NCBI GenBank assembly: GCA_017794925.1
Contig: CP051238.1
Coordinates: forward strand, 3,871,950 to 3,935,949
Source: Aestuariibacter sp.
GTDB lineage: Bacteria; Pseudomonadota; Gammaproteobacteria; Enterobacterales; Alteromonadaceae
Length of the DNA stretch: 64,000 nt
Reading direction: 5' to 3'
In this document: piece after piece, positions 43,609 through 53,308 of the stretch
Position numbering within the stretch: the first letter of the stretch is position 1
Layout of the letters: every line of letters starts with the position of its first letter
Notes under the pieces: generated by a model
Told to the model about the DNA's origin: nothing
The model's input: the letters and a program-made list of their open reading frames with translations, nothing else
The model's database searches: none
Position numbers and translations under genes: made by a program

Positions 43609-43654
43609 CTCAACAAGTTTTATTCGGTTAACCGAACAAAAAAGCGCGGTGAGC

Positions 43655-44788
43655 TTAGTTGGTCAGGTCGTCGAAGAACTTTTTAACGCCGTCAAAGAAG
43701 CCTTGCTCCTTCGGACGATGCTTTGCGGCATCTGAGCCTTTGCCCATGGACTCTTCCAGTTCACGTAGTAAATCTTTCTGCTTGGAAGACAGGTTTACCG
43801 GCGTTTCAACAACCACTTTACACAGCAAATCACCGATGGCGCCACTACGCACTGACTTCACGCCTTTACCGCGCAGACGGAACATACGGCCAGTCTGCGT
43901 TTCCGGGCTGATTTTCAGCTTCACTTTGCCGTCCAGCGTAGGGACTTGTAACTCACCACCCAATGCCGCAGTAGTGAAGCTTAACGGTACTTCGCAGTAC
44001 AGGTTATTACCATCGCGGGTAAAGATATCGTGATCACGGACATGCACCTGGACATATAAATCGCCTGCTGGTGCACCGCTCTCCCCTGCTTCGCCTTCAC
44101 CACTCAGACGAATACGGTCGCCGGTATCCACGCCTGCCGGAATTTTAACCGACAAGGTCTTGGTTTTCTCGGTACGGCCCTGACCATGACATTCATTACA
44201 GGGATCAGAGATGATCTTGCCGCGGCCAGAACAGGTTGGACAGGTTTGCTGAACCGCAAAGAAGCCCTGACGCATTTGCACCTGACCGTTACCATGACAG
44301 GTTGGACAGGTTTTGGGGCTGCTGCCTTTTTTGGCACCAGAGCCGTTACAAGGCTCACAGGCAACCAGTGTCGGTACGCGAATTTCGACTTCTTTACCAC
44401 GCACCGCTTCTTCCAGCGTCATTTCCAGGTTATAGCGCAAATCTGCGCCCTGGCGAGCTCTCGACTGACGGCCACGACCGCCACCAAAGATATCACCGAA
44501 CACATCACCAAAGATGTCGCCGAAATCAGCACCGCCACCAAAGCCGGCACCGCCGCGATTTGGATCGACACCTGCGTGACCATACTGGTCGTAGGCAGCG
44601 CGTTTCTGAGTATCCGTCAGTACTTCATAGGCTTCCTGGATTTCTTTAAACTTTTCTTCCAGTGCTTTGTCGCCCTGAGTGCGGTCAGGGTGGTACTTCA
44701 TAGCCAGTTTCTTGTACGCTTTTTTAATTTCGCGCTCGCCGGCTCCTTTGTCCACGCCAAGCACTTCGTAGTAATCTCGTTTCGACAT
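43655..44788 (-). CDS. dnaJ: Chaperone protein DnaJ
   Basis: The DnaK co-chaperone, 377 aa. The J domain has HPD at residues 33-35 (YHPDRTQ), then a Gly/Phe-rich stretch (FGGGADFGDIFGDVFGDIFGGG), four CxxCxGxG zinc motifs (CEPCNGSG, CPTCHGNG, CPTCSGRG, CNECHGQG) and the C-terminal peptide-binding domain. It follows dnaK on the same strand. Confidence 0.97.
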   Translation of the reverse strand: MSKRDYYEVLGVDKGAGEREIKKAYKKLAMKYHPDRTQGDKALEEKFKEIQEAYEVLTDTQKRAAYDQYGHAGVDPNRGGAGFGGGADFGDIFGDVFGDIFGGGRGRQSRARQGADLRYNLEMTLEEAVRGKEVEIRVPTLVACEPCNGSGAKKGSSPKTCPTCHGNGQVQMRQGFFAVQQTCPTCSGRGKIISDPCNECHGQGRTEKTKTLSVKIPAGVDTGDRIRLSGEGEAGESGAPAGDLYVQVHVRDHDIFTRDGNNLYCEVPLSFTTAALGGELQVPTLDGKVKLKISPETQTGRMFRLRGKGVKSVRSGAIGDLLCKVVVETPVNLSSKQKDLLRELEESMGKGSDAAKHRPKEQGFFDGVKKFFDDLTN

Positions 44789-44854
44789 ATCGCTCGCTAT
44801 TCCTACCCGTTTGAAACAACCCTGACGGGCTGCAAAAATTCTGCTTTATTTACA

Positions 44855-44890
44855 TAAAAAGGCGCAACAAGCATTGCCCTGCTGCGCCTG
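44855..44890 (-). terminator. Hairpin/partial terminator between dnaK and dnaJ
   Basis: On the minus strand AGGCGCAGCA pairs imperfectly with TGTTGCGCCT and is followed by TTTTTATG. It could lower dnaJ expression relative to dnaK. A second hairpin, CCCGGT/ACCGGG, lies at 44904-44919. Confidence 0.65.
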
Positions 44891-44932
44891 AGACTGCAAC
44901 GTGGCCCGGTGCTTAACCGGGCGTAGCGTTAC

Positions 44933-46858
44933 TTACTTCTTGTCGTCGTCTTTCACTTCTTCAAATTCAGCGTCAACAACGTCATCTTCAGGCTTGCCCT
45001 GGCTCGCACCAGCGTCAGTTGCTTCCGCACCCGCTGCTGCTTGCTGTGCCTGCGCCGCTTCCATCAATTTAGAAGACGCTTGGATCAGCTCCTGAGTTTT
45101 CGCTTCGATTTCCGCTTTGTCTTCGCCTTTTGCAGCGGTTTCCAGTGCAGAAACAGCCGCTTCAATTGGCGCTTTGTCATCGCTGCTCAGCGCATCGCCC
45201 ACTTCTTCCAATTGCTTACGGGTAGCGTGAATCATACCGTCAGCCTGGTTACGCGCCTGAATCAGTTCTTCGAACTTCTTATCGGCTTCTTTGTTCGCTT
45301 CCGCGTCCGCAACCATTTTTTCGATTTCGTCTTCGTTCAGACCAGAAGACGCCTGGATAGTGATCTTCTGCTCTTTGCCCGTGTCTTTATCTTTCGCAGA
45401 CACGTGCAGGATACCGTCGGCATCGATGTCGAAAGTAACTTCGATTTGCGGAACACCACGTGACGCAGGACGAATACCTTCCAGATTAAACTGCCCAAGC
45501 GACTTGTTACCAGCGGCTTGCTTACGCTCACCTTGCAGTACGTGTACGGTAACCGCAGACTGGTTGTCTTCGGCTGTTGAGAAGGTTTGCGACTTCTTAG
45601 TAGGGATAGTCGTGTTCTTCTCAATCAGTGCAGTCATTACACCACCCATTGTTTCGATACCCAGAGAAAGCGGGGTAACATCCAGCAGCAGTACGTCTTT
45701 AACATCACCAGACAGTACACCACCCTGAATCGCAGCACCAACCGCTACTGCTTCGTCTGGGTTCACGTCTTTACGTGGCTCTTTGCCGAAGAATTCAGTT
45801 ACATACTTCTGAACCAGTGGCATACGAGTCTGACCACCTACCAGAATGATGTCATTGATGTCACTTACTGACAGGTCAGCATCAGCCAGTGCTTGCTTAA
45901 CCGGGTTCAGTGACTCTTTAACCATGTCTTCAACCAGTGATTCCAGTTTTGCACGCGTTAATTTAATCGCTAAGTGCTTAGGACCGGTTGCATCCGCCGT
46001 GATATACGGCAGGTTAACTTCAGTCTGTTGTGAAGAAGACAGTTCGATTTTGGCTTTCTCACCGGCTTCTTTCAGACGCTGCATAGCCAACGGATCTTTA
46101 CGCAGGTCAATGCCTTGGTCTTTCTTAAATTCTTCTACCAGGTAGTTGATTACACGGTTGTCGAAGTCTTCACCACCCAAGTGAGTGTCACCGTTGGTCG
46201 CCAGTACTTCGAACGTGTGCTCGCCATCTACTTCATCGATTTCAATGATAGAGATATCGAAAGTACCACCACCTAAATCGTATACTGCAACAACGTTATC
46301 GCCTTGCTTCTTGTCCATGCCGTAAGCAAGGGCAGCCGCAGTTGGCTCGTTGATAATACGCTTAACTTCAAGACCAGCAATACGACCGGCGTCTTTGGTC
46401 GCCTGACGCTGTGAGTCGTTAAAGTAAGCCGGAACAGTGATTACAGCACCGGTTACTTTCTCGCCAAGATAGTCTTCGGCGGTCTTTTTCATCTTTTTCA
46501 GTACTTCGGCAGAAATCTGAGGAGGCGCCATTTTTTCGCCTTTCACTTCTACCCATGCATCGCCATTGTCTGCCTTAGCAATTTTATAAGGCATGATGTC
46601 GATGTCGCGTTGTACTTCTTTATCTTCCCAACGACGACCAATCAAACGTTTGATAGCAAACAGCGTGTTGGTTGGGTTAGTTACGGCCTGACGCTTTGCA
46701 GACTGACCTACCAGTGTTTCACCGTCGTTGGTGTAAGCGATAATTGAGGGCGTGGTGCGGTCACCTTCCGCGTTCTCAATTACTCGCGGTTTGTCGCCGT
46801 CTAGAACTGCGACACATGAATTTGTTGTACCTAAATCGATACCAATGATTTTACCCAT
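44933..46858 (-). CDS. dnaK: Chaperone protein DnaK (Hsp70)
   Basis: The main Hsp70, 641 aa. The ATPase domain starts GKIIGIDLGTTNSCVAV and has VYDLGGGTFDIS; the substrate-binding domain has LLLDVTPLSLGIETMGGVMT. The C-terminus ends in a charged VVDAEFEEVKDDDKK. The gene lies 83 nt after grpE. A sigma-32 promoter is upstream of grpE. Confidence 0.98.
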   Translation of the reverse strand: MGKIIGIDLGTTNSCVAVLDGDKPRVIENAEGDRTTPSIIAYTNDGETLVGQSAKRQAVTNPTNTLFAIKRLIGRRWEDKEVQRDIDIMPYKIAKADNGDAWVEVKGEKMAPPQISAEVLKKMKKTAEDYLGEKVTGAVITVPAYFNDSQRQATKDAGRIAGLEVKRIINEPTAAALAYGMDKKQGDNVVAVYDLGGGTFDISIIEIDEVDGEHTFEVLATNGDTHLGGEDFDNRVINYLVEEFKKDQGIDLRKDPLAMQRLKEAGEKAKIELSSSQQTEVNLPYITADATGPKHLAIKLTRAKLESLVEDMVKESLNPVKQALADADLSVSDINDIILVGGQTRMPLVQKYVTEFFGKEPRKDVNPDEAVAVGAAIQGGVLSGDVKDVLLLDVTPLSLGIETMGGVMTALIEKNTTIPTKKSQTFSTAEDNQSAVTVHVLQGERKQAAGNKSLGQFNLEGIRPASRGVPQIEVTFDIDADGILHVSAKDKDTGKEQKITIQASSGLNEDEIEKMVADAEANKEADKKFEELIQARNQADGMIHATRKQLEEVGDALSSDDKAPIEAAVSALETAAKGEDKAEIEAKTQELIQASSKLMEAAQAQQAAAGAEATDAGASQGKPEDDVVDAEFEEVKDDDKK

Positions 46859-46941
46859 TACGTGTCTCCAAAAGTATTCTGTAATCTTGCATAATTAGTG
46901 GGGTTATTGCCCACTGATTTCAATAGTTGTTTTAAAAATTT

Positions 46942-47571
46942 TTAGGCCTGGGTATCTACGCCACCATCAGGTGCGCGTGAAACCATAACCATTGCCGGGC
47001 GCAACAGGCGACCGTTCAGTTCGTAACCCTTCTGCATCACTGCCATCACTGTATTTGGTGCAAAGTCAGCGCTCTCTTGCATTGACATGGCCTGGTGCAG
47101 TTCCGGGTTAAATGCTTCGCCTTGCGGATCAATGGGGGTCATACCGAATTTCTCAATCGTGCTAACGAAAGATTTCAGTGTCATCTCCACCCCTTCAAGC
47201 ATGGGCTTGATCGCGTCGTTTTCCGTGTCGGCTACCATCACAGCGCGTTCCAGATTGTCGATCACATCCAATAGCTCACCGGCAAAGCGCTCCAAAGCAA
47301 ACTTACGGGCTTTGTCAACTTCCGCTTCAGCGCGGCGACGGGCATTTTCCATTTCAGCTCGCGCACGCAGTACAGAGTCCTGTTGCTCATTAAATTTGGC
47401 TTCTGATGCGGCCAGGGCTTTTTCCAGTTCAGCAATACGCGCTGCTGACTCGTCTACAATCTCACCTTCAACCGCTGCAGATTCAGCCGTTTCAACCTGC
47501 ACATCTACCGTTTCGGCATGCGCTTCGGTTTGGTCTTGTTGTTCTGTTTGCACGTCGCGTGGTTCGCTCAT
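46942..47571 (-). CDS. grpE: Nucleotide exchange factor GrpE
   Basis: It releases ADP from DnaK. From ATG 47571 it is 209 aa; the GGAGG directly upstream rules out the in-frame GTG at 47583 as the start, since this GTG overlaps that site. The long coiled coil (about residues 40-110; RIAELEKALAASEAKFNEQQDSVLRARAEMENARRRAE) and the C-terminal beta domain (GEAFNPELHQAMSMQESADFAPNTVMAVMQKGYELNGRLLRPAMVMVS) are canonical. Confidence 0.96.
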   Translation of the reverse strand: MSEPRDVQTEQQDQTEAHAETVDVQVETAESAAVEGEIVDESAARIAELEKALAASEAKFNEQQDSVLRARAEMENARRRAEAEVDKARKFALERFAGELLDVIDNLERAVMVADTENDAIKPMLEGVEMTLKSFVSTIEKFGMTPIDPQGEAFNPELHQAMSMQESADFAPNTVMAVMQKGYELNGRLLRPAMVMVSRAPDGGVDTQA

Positions 47572-47619
47572 GCTTTCCTCCACAATGTTTTTGGGTAGTC
47601 ACTCACAATGAGCCTATTT

Positions 47620-47645
47620 ATGGGGGTGGTTTGCGGGCCTTCAAG
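47620..47645 (-). promoter_or_regulatory. Sigma-32 promoter of grpE-dnaK-dnaJ
   Basis: On the minus strand CTTGAA (47640-47645) and CCCCAT (47620-47625, within CCCCATAAA) are 14 nt apart. This fits the heat-shock consensus CTTGAA-N(13-15)-CCCCAT almost perfectly. It lies about 50 nt before the grpE start. Confidence 0.85.
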
Positions 47646-47721
47646 GGTATCCACAATTTTTTTATGGATTCGATATTTGTGATAACGTAAGCCTGTACAA
47701 AATAAGGAAAAGAAATTCGCC

Positions 47722-50700
47722 ATGCTGAGTATTTGGAGTGTTGGAGCCATTGTCCTGATTTATTTAATCGGATTATTTGTTCTGGCGTTTTGGGGCGACA
47801 AAAAAATAGATAGAAATCAACAGCATCCAATATTGTACAGCTTGGGCCTGGGCGTGCATTGTACATCCTGGGCATTCTTTGGCACCACGACACAAGCCAC
47901 ACAATATGGTTGGCCGGTCTTCCCTACCTATGTGGGGATTGTGCTGGTAATGATTTTTGCCTTTCCGGTCATTTTGCGCATCAGCCGAATATGTCAGCAG
48001 CACAATGTCAGCTCTCTGGCGGACTTTATTAGCTTGCGCTACGACCGCTCCCATACTTTGGCGGCAATTATTACCTTGCTGTGCTTTTTCGGGGTAGTGC
48101 CTTACATTGCACTGCAACTCGATGCGATTACGGCCAGCATATCCCTGATCACATCCGATAACAGCAGTGGTTCCGGCACTGTTGGCTTTTACGTCGCAGC
48201 ATTAATGGCCTTGTTCGCCATTTTATTTGGCACGCAAACCCTGAACCTGACCGAAAAGCATCCAGGCCTGCTGGCTACCATTGCGGCTGAATCAGTCGTA
48301 AAGCTCGCCGGGCTCTGTGTTGTAGGCATTTATGTCTGCTATTCCCTGTTCGATGGTGTATTTGATCTTTTTGCACAGGCAGCACAACACACACCGACCA
48401 GAGACATTTTTTACGCCGATAAAGGCTGGGGCGTGTTTTTAAGTCATGTGCTACTCGGTGTTTGTGCGATGTTTATTTTGCCACGTCAGTTTCATATGAA
48501 TTTTGTAGAAAACAATGGTGAGAACGAGTTACGTACAGCCCGCTGGTTATTCCCACTGTATCTGCTGGGTATGACGGTATTTGTCCTTCCTATTGGTCTG
48601 GCAGGCAGTCTTTTAATGCCAGACGGCGCGAATACCTCAGACGCCCTCGTACTGGCACTGCCCATTTATCATGAAAATACCCTGGTGTCGGTCGTTGCAT
48701 TCATCGGCGGTCTGTCTGCCACCACCAGTATGATCATTGTCGCCACACTCGCACTGGGTATTATGATTGCTAATAATTTGATTACACCATTGTGGTTTAC
48801 AGTGGTATTTAAACGCCAGCCTCAGCATACGTTACAAGCGGGCCAACTCTTGTCGATTAGGCGCTTAACCGTATTAGTCGTGCTGTCTGTCGCATTCTGG
48901 TACCACGTAAATATCAGCCAGTCTGCACCGCTGGTAAAAAGCGGTATCATAGCCATGGCGCTGCTATCGCAAGTGTTTCCTATTATGCTGTTCAGCCTTT
49001 ACTGGCAACGCGCAAATAAACCTGCCGCGATTTGCGGGCTTATCGCTGGATTTTGCTGTTGGGTAAGCTGGATGCTCTACCCCAGCCTGCTATCGAGCTA
49101 CTATTTCGACCCCATCCCCACTGACGCCCAACTCGGCCAAAGTTATTTGTTCAGCTTGCTGATTAACTGTGCCGTATTCGTTACGGTCGCCTTATTAACG
49201 CCTAAGCCTAACGGGGCCATGAACAATGATAAGGAAACGCTCCAACCTGAACCGGAATTAGCGATAAAAATAGGCGACTTGCTTACCCTGACTGAACGCG
49301 TTCTGGATCCCGCCGTTCACCGTGCGCTGGCCAATCAACTGACAGTAGACAGCCACCAGCCTCAAGGCTATGCAAGTCAGGGCCTGTTAAGCCGTGTAGA
49401 GAAATTACTGGCCGGTCAGGTGGGTAACCCGAGTGCCAGATTACTACTTACCGCCCTGGCTGAAACCCAGCCGCAAGGGCTGTCGAATCTGGTGCACTGG
49501 GTTGAAGAGGCCTCGCAAAGTTTTCAGTTTAATCACGAAGTGCTGCAATCCTCAGTGCAACATATCGAGCAAGGCATTGCCGTACTGGACCGTAATCTGA
49601 ACATGCTGGCGTGGAATGAACGTTATCTGGAACAGTTTCAGTATCCGCCAGGGTTTATTCAGGTAGGCATGCCGATTAAGGATTTACTAGAGTATAACGC
49701 CGAGCGTGGCTTGCTGGGAGACTCAGAGAATATCAGCGAAGAAATCAATAAACGCATTCGCTATATGGCAGAAGGCAGTCGCTATAAATATGTCCGAAAG
49801 CAAAACGATGGGCGGGTGATCGAATTAAACGGCAGCCCTTTGCCTGGAGGTGGGTTTGTTACCACTTACAGCGATATTACCGAATACATGCGTATTCAGG
49901 AAGAATTAGAAACGGCGAAGTCTGAATTAGAAGCCCGTGTCATTAGGCGCACAAAACAGTTGGAACAAGCCAAACTTGAAGCCGACAAAGCCAATGACAG
50001 TAAAACCAAGTTTCTGGCAGCCGCCGGTCACGATTTAATGCAGCCATTCAATGCAGCTACACTATTTGCTTCTATGTTGGCCCAGAAAACCTCAGGCTCT
50101 GCTTTGCAGTCGTTAAGCGAGGGGTTAGTGAATTCACTTAACAGTGCCGAATCATTACTCTCCGCACTGCTCGATATGACGAAGCTTGAAACAGGTCGCC
50201 TCACAGTTCAAAAAACCGACTTTAAACTGAACGATATGCTGGCGGGGTTGTGTCAGGAGTTTGCGTTAATATGCGAACAAAAGTCACTGCGATTGCGTTA
50301 TGTGCCAACACAAGTGGTCATTCACTCAGATCCAAAATTACTGCGCCGTGTCATTCAGAATCTGCTCTCAAACGCTGTTCGGTACACCCAACAGGGAACC
50401 GTGTTAATTGGTGCCAGACGACAGGGTAAATCAACAATGACCATTTGTGTGCTGGATTCCGGACCAGGGATCCCTAAGCATCAGCAAGCCGAAATATTTA
50501 ATGAATTTCACCAACTCGATACACACCAAAATCAAGGTCTTGGACTGGGACTAACCATAGTTGAACGAATCAGTCACTTACTGGGTCACACTGTGACACT
50601 CAGATCCGAACCCGGCAAAGGCACCGGCTTTAGCGTTGAAGTACCGCGTTCAACTCAACAAATAGTGCCGCAGCGAAATCCCGGAACATTAGCCAATACG

Positions 50701-51075
50701 GACAGTACGTCGTTGCTGGCCGACTACAACGTACTGGTCATTGAGAACGATGAGCAAATCAGTATTGCTATGACACAATTGCTGGAAGACTGGGGGGCGA
50801 ACGTGTTTGTAAGTCGCAGTTTTGAGGAGGCCAAATCCGTTACGCCCGTGCCAGATTTGATGCTAGTTGATTACCATCTGGATCATGGTGAAACAGGCAT
50901 TCAGGCTACCACCCGATTACGTGAGCTGTGGAATTATAATGTCCCCGGTATTCTCAATACGGCAAACCGTCACGACGGCGTCAGGGATGAAGCACGCGAG
51001 GCTGGGCTGCACTACCTGCCTAAACCGTTAAAACCCGCTGCGTTAAAGCGCTTGTTAAAACAGCATATTTGTTAA
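47722..51075 (+). CDS. Hybrid sensor histidine kinase with an N-terminal SSS transporter domain (CrbS/MxtR-type)
   Basis: A 1117-aa inner-membrane protein. Residues 1-500 form a sodium:solute symporter (PutP-like) domain of about 13 helices. A PAS domain follows at about residues 615-725, then a coiled coil, a HisKA box (AAGHDLMQPFNA, phospho-His H770), a HATPase_c domain (NLLSNAVRYT, GPGIP, GLGLGLTIV), and a receiver domain (about residues 1005-1117) with phospho-Asp D1050 (LMLVDYHL). The architecture is that of CrbS and MxtR kinases, which control acetate and short-chain acid use through a NarL-type regulator. Such a regulator is at 53302-53952. It is divergent from grpE. Confidence 0.88.
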   Translation: MLSIWSVGAIVLIYLIGLFVLAFWGDKKIDRNQQHPILYSLGLGVHCTSWAFFGTTTQATQYGWPVFPTYVGIVLVMIFAFPVILRISRICQQHNVSSLADFISLRYDRSHTLAAIITLLCFFGVVPYIALQLDAITASISLITSDNSSGSGTVGFYVAALMALFAILFGTQTLNLTEKHPGLLATIAAESVVKLAGLCVVGIYVCYSLFDGVFDLFAQAAQHTPTRDIFYADKGWGVFLSHVLLGVCAMFILPRQFHMNFVENNGENELRTARWLFPLYLLGMTVFVLPIGLAGSLLMPDGANTSDALVLALPIYHENTLVSVVAFIGGLSATTSMIIVATLALGIMIANNLITPLWFTVVFKRQPQHTLQAGQLLSIRRLTVLVVLSVAFWYHVNISQSAPLVKSGIIAMALLSQVFPIMLFSLYWQRANKPAAICGLIAGFCCWVSWMLYPSLLSSYYFDPIPTDAQLGQSYLFSLLINCAVFVTVALLTPKPNGAMNNDKETLQPEPELAIKIGDLLTLTERVLDPAVHRALANQLTVDSHQPQGYASQGLLSRVEKLLAGQVGNPSARLLLTALAETQPQGLSNLVHWVEEASQSFQFNHEVLQSSVQHIEQGIAVLDRNLNMLAWNERYLEQFQYPPGFIQVGMPIKDLLEYNAERGLLGDSENISEEINKRIRYMAEGSRYKYVRKQNDGRVIELNGSPLPGGGFVTTYSDITEYMRIQEELETAKSELEARVIRRTKQLEQAKLEADKANDSKTKFLAAAGHDLMQPFNAATLFASMLAQKTSGSALQSLSEGLVNSLNSAESLLSALLDMTKLETGRLTVQKTDFKLNDMLAGLCQEFALICEQKSLRLRYVPTQVVIHSDPKLLRRVIQNLLSNAVRYTQQGTVLIGARRQGKSTMTICVLDSGPGIPKHQQAEIFNEFHQLDTHQNQGLGLGLTIVERISHLLGHTVTLRSEPGKGTGFSVEVPRSTQQIVPQRNPGTLANTDSTSLLADYNVLVIENDEQISIAMTQLLEDWGANVFVSRSFEEAKSVTPVPDLMLVDYHLDHGETGIQATTRLRELWNYNVPGILNTANRHDGVRDEAREAGLHYLPKPLKPAALKRLLKQHIC

Positions 51076-51945
51076 CTATTGCGTTTGCTTGCGGTATTTG
51101 GCCGGGCTCGTGTGGGTGTAGCGTTTAAAGAATTTATTGAAGTAACCCGGCTCGGAAAACCCGAGGCGCTCGGCGATTTCCGCGACGGGCATATCAGCAA
51201 AGACCAGGAAGCGTTTCGCTTCATTGATCAGTACGTTGTGGATTAAAGCCAGTGCGTTTTCTCCGGTGTGCTCCCGACAAATCTGATTGAGATGCGCCTG
51301 ACTTACCCGAATCTCCTTGGCATACCAGCCAACCTGATGCTGCTGCATAAAATGACGTGAGATTAGCGCCCGGAACTGCCTTACTTTGCGTTCCGACTTT
51401 GTCAGATTTGCGTCATCGGTATTGTCGGACCCAGCGCGCAACAACCAGATCATGAGCTGTTGCAGCAAAGCCTGTAACATGGCTTCCTGAAAAGCGTTGG
51501 GCTGATTAGCCTCATGCTGAAGCTGCTGGCAAAGTTGCGCCACATAATCCCGGTCTGTATTCGGGATGGGGGTTACAAATGCGTTGTCCAATCTGGATGT
51601 CACACCAAGGTTGCTGGTTACCTCTTTTAACAATGGGCTCGCCACGGACAGCACCACGCCCTGAGAATCGGCCTGCCAGTCAAATCCGTGCATTACCCCT
51701 TCCGGTATAACAATAGCAACCGGGGCCGATATGGTTTGCTGCTTAGTATCAAGCCTGACGTCGACGCCCCCCTCCAGGACAACAAACACCTGCGTGATCT
51801 GGCGGTGTCGGTGAGGCTGTATGGTCCAGTTATGCTGTTCGCTACGCTGTACCAACGCCTCACAGTATAACAAGGTTTGCGGTGCAAACGTGCCGTCCTC
51901 GCCGTAAAAGTCGACAAACTCAACATTCCCCAACATTTTTATCAC
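51076..51945 (-). CDS. AraC family transcriptional regulator (PobR-like)
   Basis: A 289-aa regulator with an N-terminal cupin ligand-binding domain (about residues 30-110; HNWTIQPHRHRQITQVFVVLEGG) and a C-terminal pair of helix-turn-helix motifs (about 195-285; SQAHLNQICREHTGENALALIHN, then AEIAERLGFSEPGYFNKFFKRYTHTSPAKYRK). Divergent from ligAB by 96 bp of AT-rich sequence, it is the likely activator of that pair in response to an aromatic acid. Its stop codon directly abuts the stop of the hybrid kinase gene. Confidence 0.88.
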   Translation of the reverse strand: MIKMLGNVEFVDFYGEDGTFAPQTLLYCEALVQRSEQHNWTIQPHRHRQITQVFVVLEGGVDVRLDTKQQTISAPVAIVIPEGVMHGFDWQADSQGVVLSVASPLLKEVTSNLGVTSRLDNAFVTPIPNTDRDYVAQLCQQLQHEANQPNAFQEAMLQALLQQLMIWLLRAGSDNTDDANLTKSERKVRQFRALISRHFMQQHQVGWYAKEIRVSQAHLNQICREHTGENALALIHNVLINEAKRFLVFADMPVAEIAERLGFSEPGYFNKFFKRYTHTSPAKYRKQTQ

Positions 51946-52041
51946 AATCTATAAAATTAACCATCAAATAACTAATCTAACCCTTATAAACACAAAAAAT
52001 CCACATAAAATACCATTCAAGAAACAAAAGAAGGGTTTCCC

Positions 52042-52443
52042 ATGAACTGGAAAAAGCAAGATTATGACGATATCCCCGGCACCTATGTGTTCGACGGACA
52101 GCGCGCTCACCCGGCTTACGCCATCAATAAATTGTTGTACACATTTAACGAACAGGCCTGTCGCGACGAATTTGACGCTGACCCTGCAGCCTATTGTGAC
52201 AAGTTGGGCGTAACCGGAGATTACAAACAAGCCGTATTGGAACAGGACTTTCTTGGCCTGCTTCGCATGGGCGCCAATATCTACTTCCTGGCCAAAATGT
52301 GTGTGCCTCGCGGTGTGTCTGTCCAGGACGCAGGTGCCGCTTTTCAGGGCATTACCACTGAAGAGTTTCAACAGAATTTATTAGACAAGGGCAACGGCCT
52401 GGAAGCAATCCTGGCAAAAAGAGGAGACTACTGGAATGGCTAA
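52042..52443 (+). CDS. ligA: Protocatechuate 4,5-dioxygenase alpha subunit
   Basis: The small helical subunit of an extradiol ring-cleavage dioxygenase, 133 aa. The family pattern (RAHPAYAINKLLYTFNEQACRDEFDADPAAYCDKLGV, GANIYFLAKM) is clear. ATG 52042 has AGAAGGG upstream. It overlaps ligB by 8 bp (52436-52443), so the two are co-translated. Confidence 0.92.
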   Translation: MNWKKQDYDDIPGTYVFDGQRAHPAYAINKLLYTFNEQACRDEFDADPAAYCDKLGVTGDYKQAVLEQDFLGLLRMGANIYFLAKMCVPRGVSVQDAGAAFQGITTEEFQQNLLDKGNGLEAILAKRGDYWNG

Positions 52444-53275
52444 AATTATTGGTGGAATTACCAGTTCGCATATCCCGGCTGTAGGCAACGCAATATCTCA
52501 GGGGATCACGCAGGAGCCCTACTGGAAGCGATTCTTTGATGGTTATGGGCCGGCCAAAGAATGGCTGGCAGAAGCGAAACCTGACCTGGTGATTGTGGTG
52601 TACAACGACCACGGCCTGAATTTCTTTTTAGACAAAGTCCCCACCTTCGCACTTGGTTGTGCCGACATCTATGAAAATGCTGATGAGGGCTGGGGCTTAA
52701 AACCAGTACCGTCTTTTACTGGCGATGTGAAACTCTCGTGGCATCTGGCAGAGTCCCTGATTGAACAAGAATTCGATATTTGTATGTGCCAGGAAATGAA
52801 AGTCGACCACGGCTTTGTGAACCCGATTCGCGCCCTGTTTGGTGACCAGGAACCCTGGCCGGTAAAAGCCATTCCATTGGCAGTGAATACCGTTCAGCAT
52901 CCGGTTCCCAGTGCCGCACGCTGCTTAAAATTGGGCAAAGCCCTGGGTAAAGCGCTGGAATCTTACCCGGAAGATACACGCGTCGTGATTTTAGGTACCG
53001 GCGGCATGTCTCACCAGCTACAAGGTGAACGGGCCGGCATTATCGATGTTGAATTTGATTTGGAATGCATGGACAAGATTGCCACCGATCCTGAATGGAT
53101 GACCCAATTCAGTAATGCCGACATCATTCGTCGTGCCGGGAGCGAGGGTATTGAAACCATTATGTGGCTGGTGATGCGAGGCGCCTTAAAAGATGACGCC
53201 AAAGTCATTCACAAACACTACCACGCCCCCATTTCAAACACAGGTGCGGGTGTACTGGTGCTTGATAACCAGTAA
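52436..53275 (+). CDS. ligB: Protocatechuate 4,5-dioxygenase beta subunit
   Basis: The catalytic subunit, 279 aa, opening the ring of protocatechuate (or gallate-type acids) with O2 and Fe(II). The iron ligands of the class III extradiol family are visible: H12 (SSHIPAVG), H59 (NDHGLNF) and a glutamate in GSEGIETIMW. The acid-base histidine is in GTGGMSHQLQG. No genes for the following steps (ligC, ligI, ligJ, ligK) are in the window, so the rest of the pathway must be elsewhere or absent. It converges on the response regulator gene. Confidence 0.93.
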   Translation: MAKIIGGITSSHIPAVGNAISQGITQEPYWKRFFDGYGPAKEWLAEAKPDLVIVVYNDHGLNFFLDKVPTFALGCADIYENADEGWGLKPVPSFTGDVKLSWHLAESLIEQEFDICMCQEMKVDHGFVNPIRALFGDQEPWPVKAIPLAVNTVQHPVPSAARCLKLGKALGKALESYPEDTRVVILGTGGMSHQLQGERAGIIDVEFDLECMDKIATDPEWMTQFSNADIIRRAGSEGIETIMWLVMRGALKDDAKVIHKHYHAPISNTGAGVLVLDNQ

Positions 53276-53282
53276 ACCGGAC

Positions 53283-53308
53283 TCACTGGCCGGTGCCCCG
53301 GTCAGTGA
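53283..53308. terminator. Bidirectional hairpin between ligB and the response regulator
   Basis: TCACTG-G-CCGG and CCGG-T-CAGTGA pair across a TGCC loop. It lies between the two convergent genes and overlaps the stop codon of the regulator. Its T-run is weak. Confidence 0.65.

Noticed and set aside
44186..44857. Open 223-codon frame opposite dnaJ
   Set aside because: It is the antisense shadow of dnaJ, whose codon pattern keeps the frame open; no ribosome site or homology is visible.
47087..47611. 174-codon frame opposite grpE
   Set aside because: A shadow of grpE, low-complexity and rich in Ser/Ala due to the antisense of coiled-coil codons.
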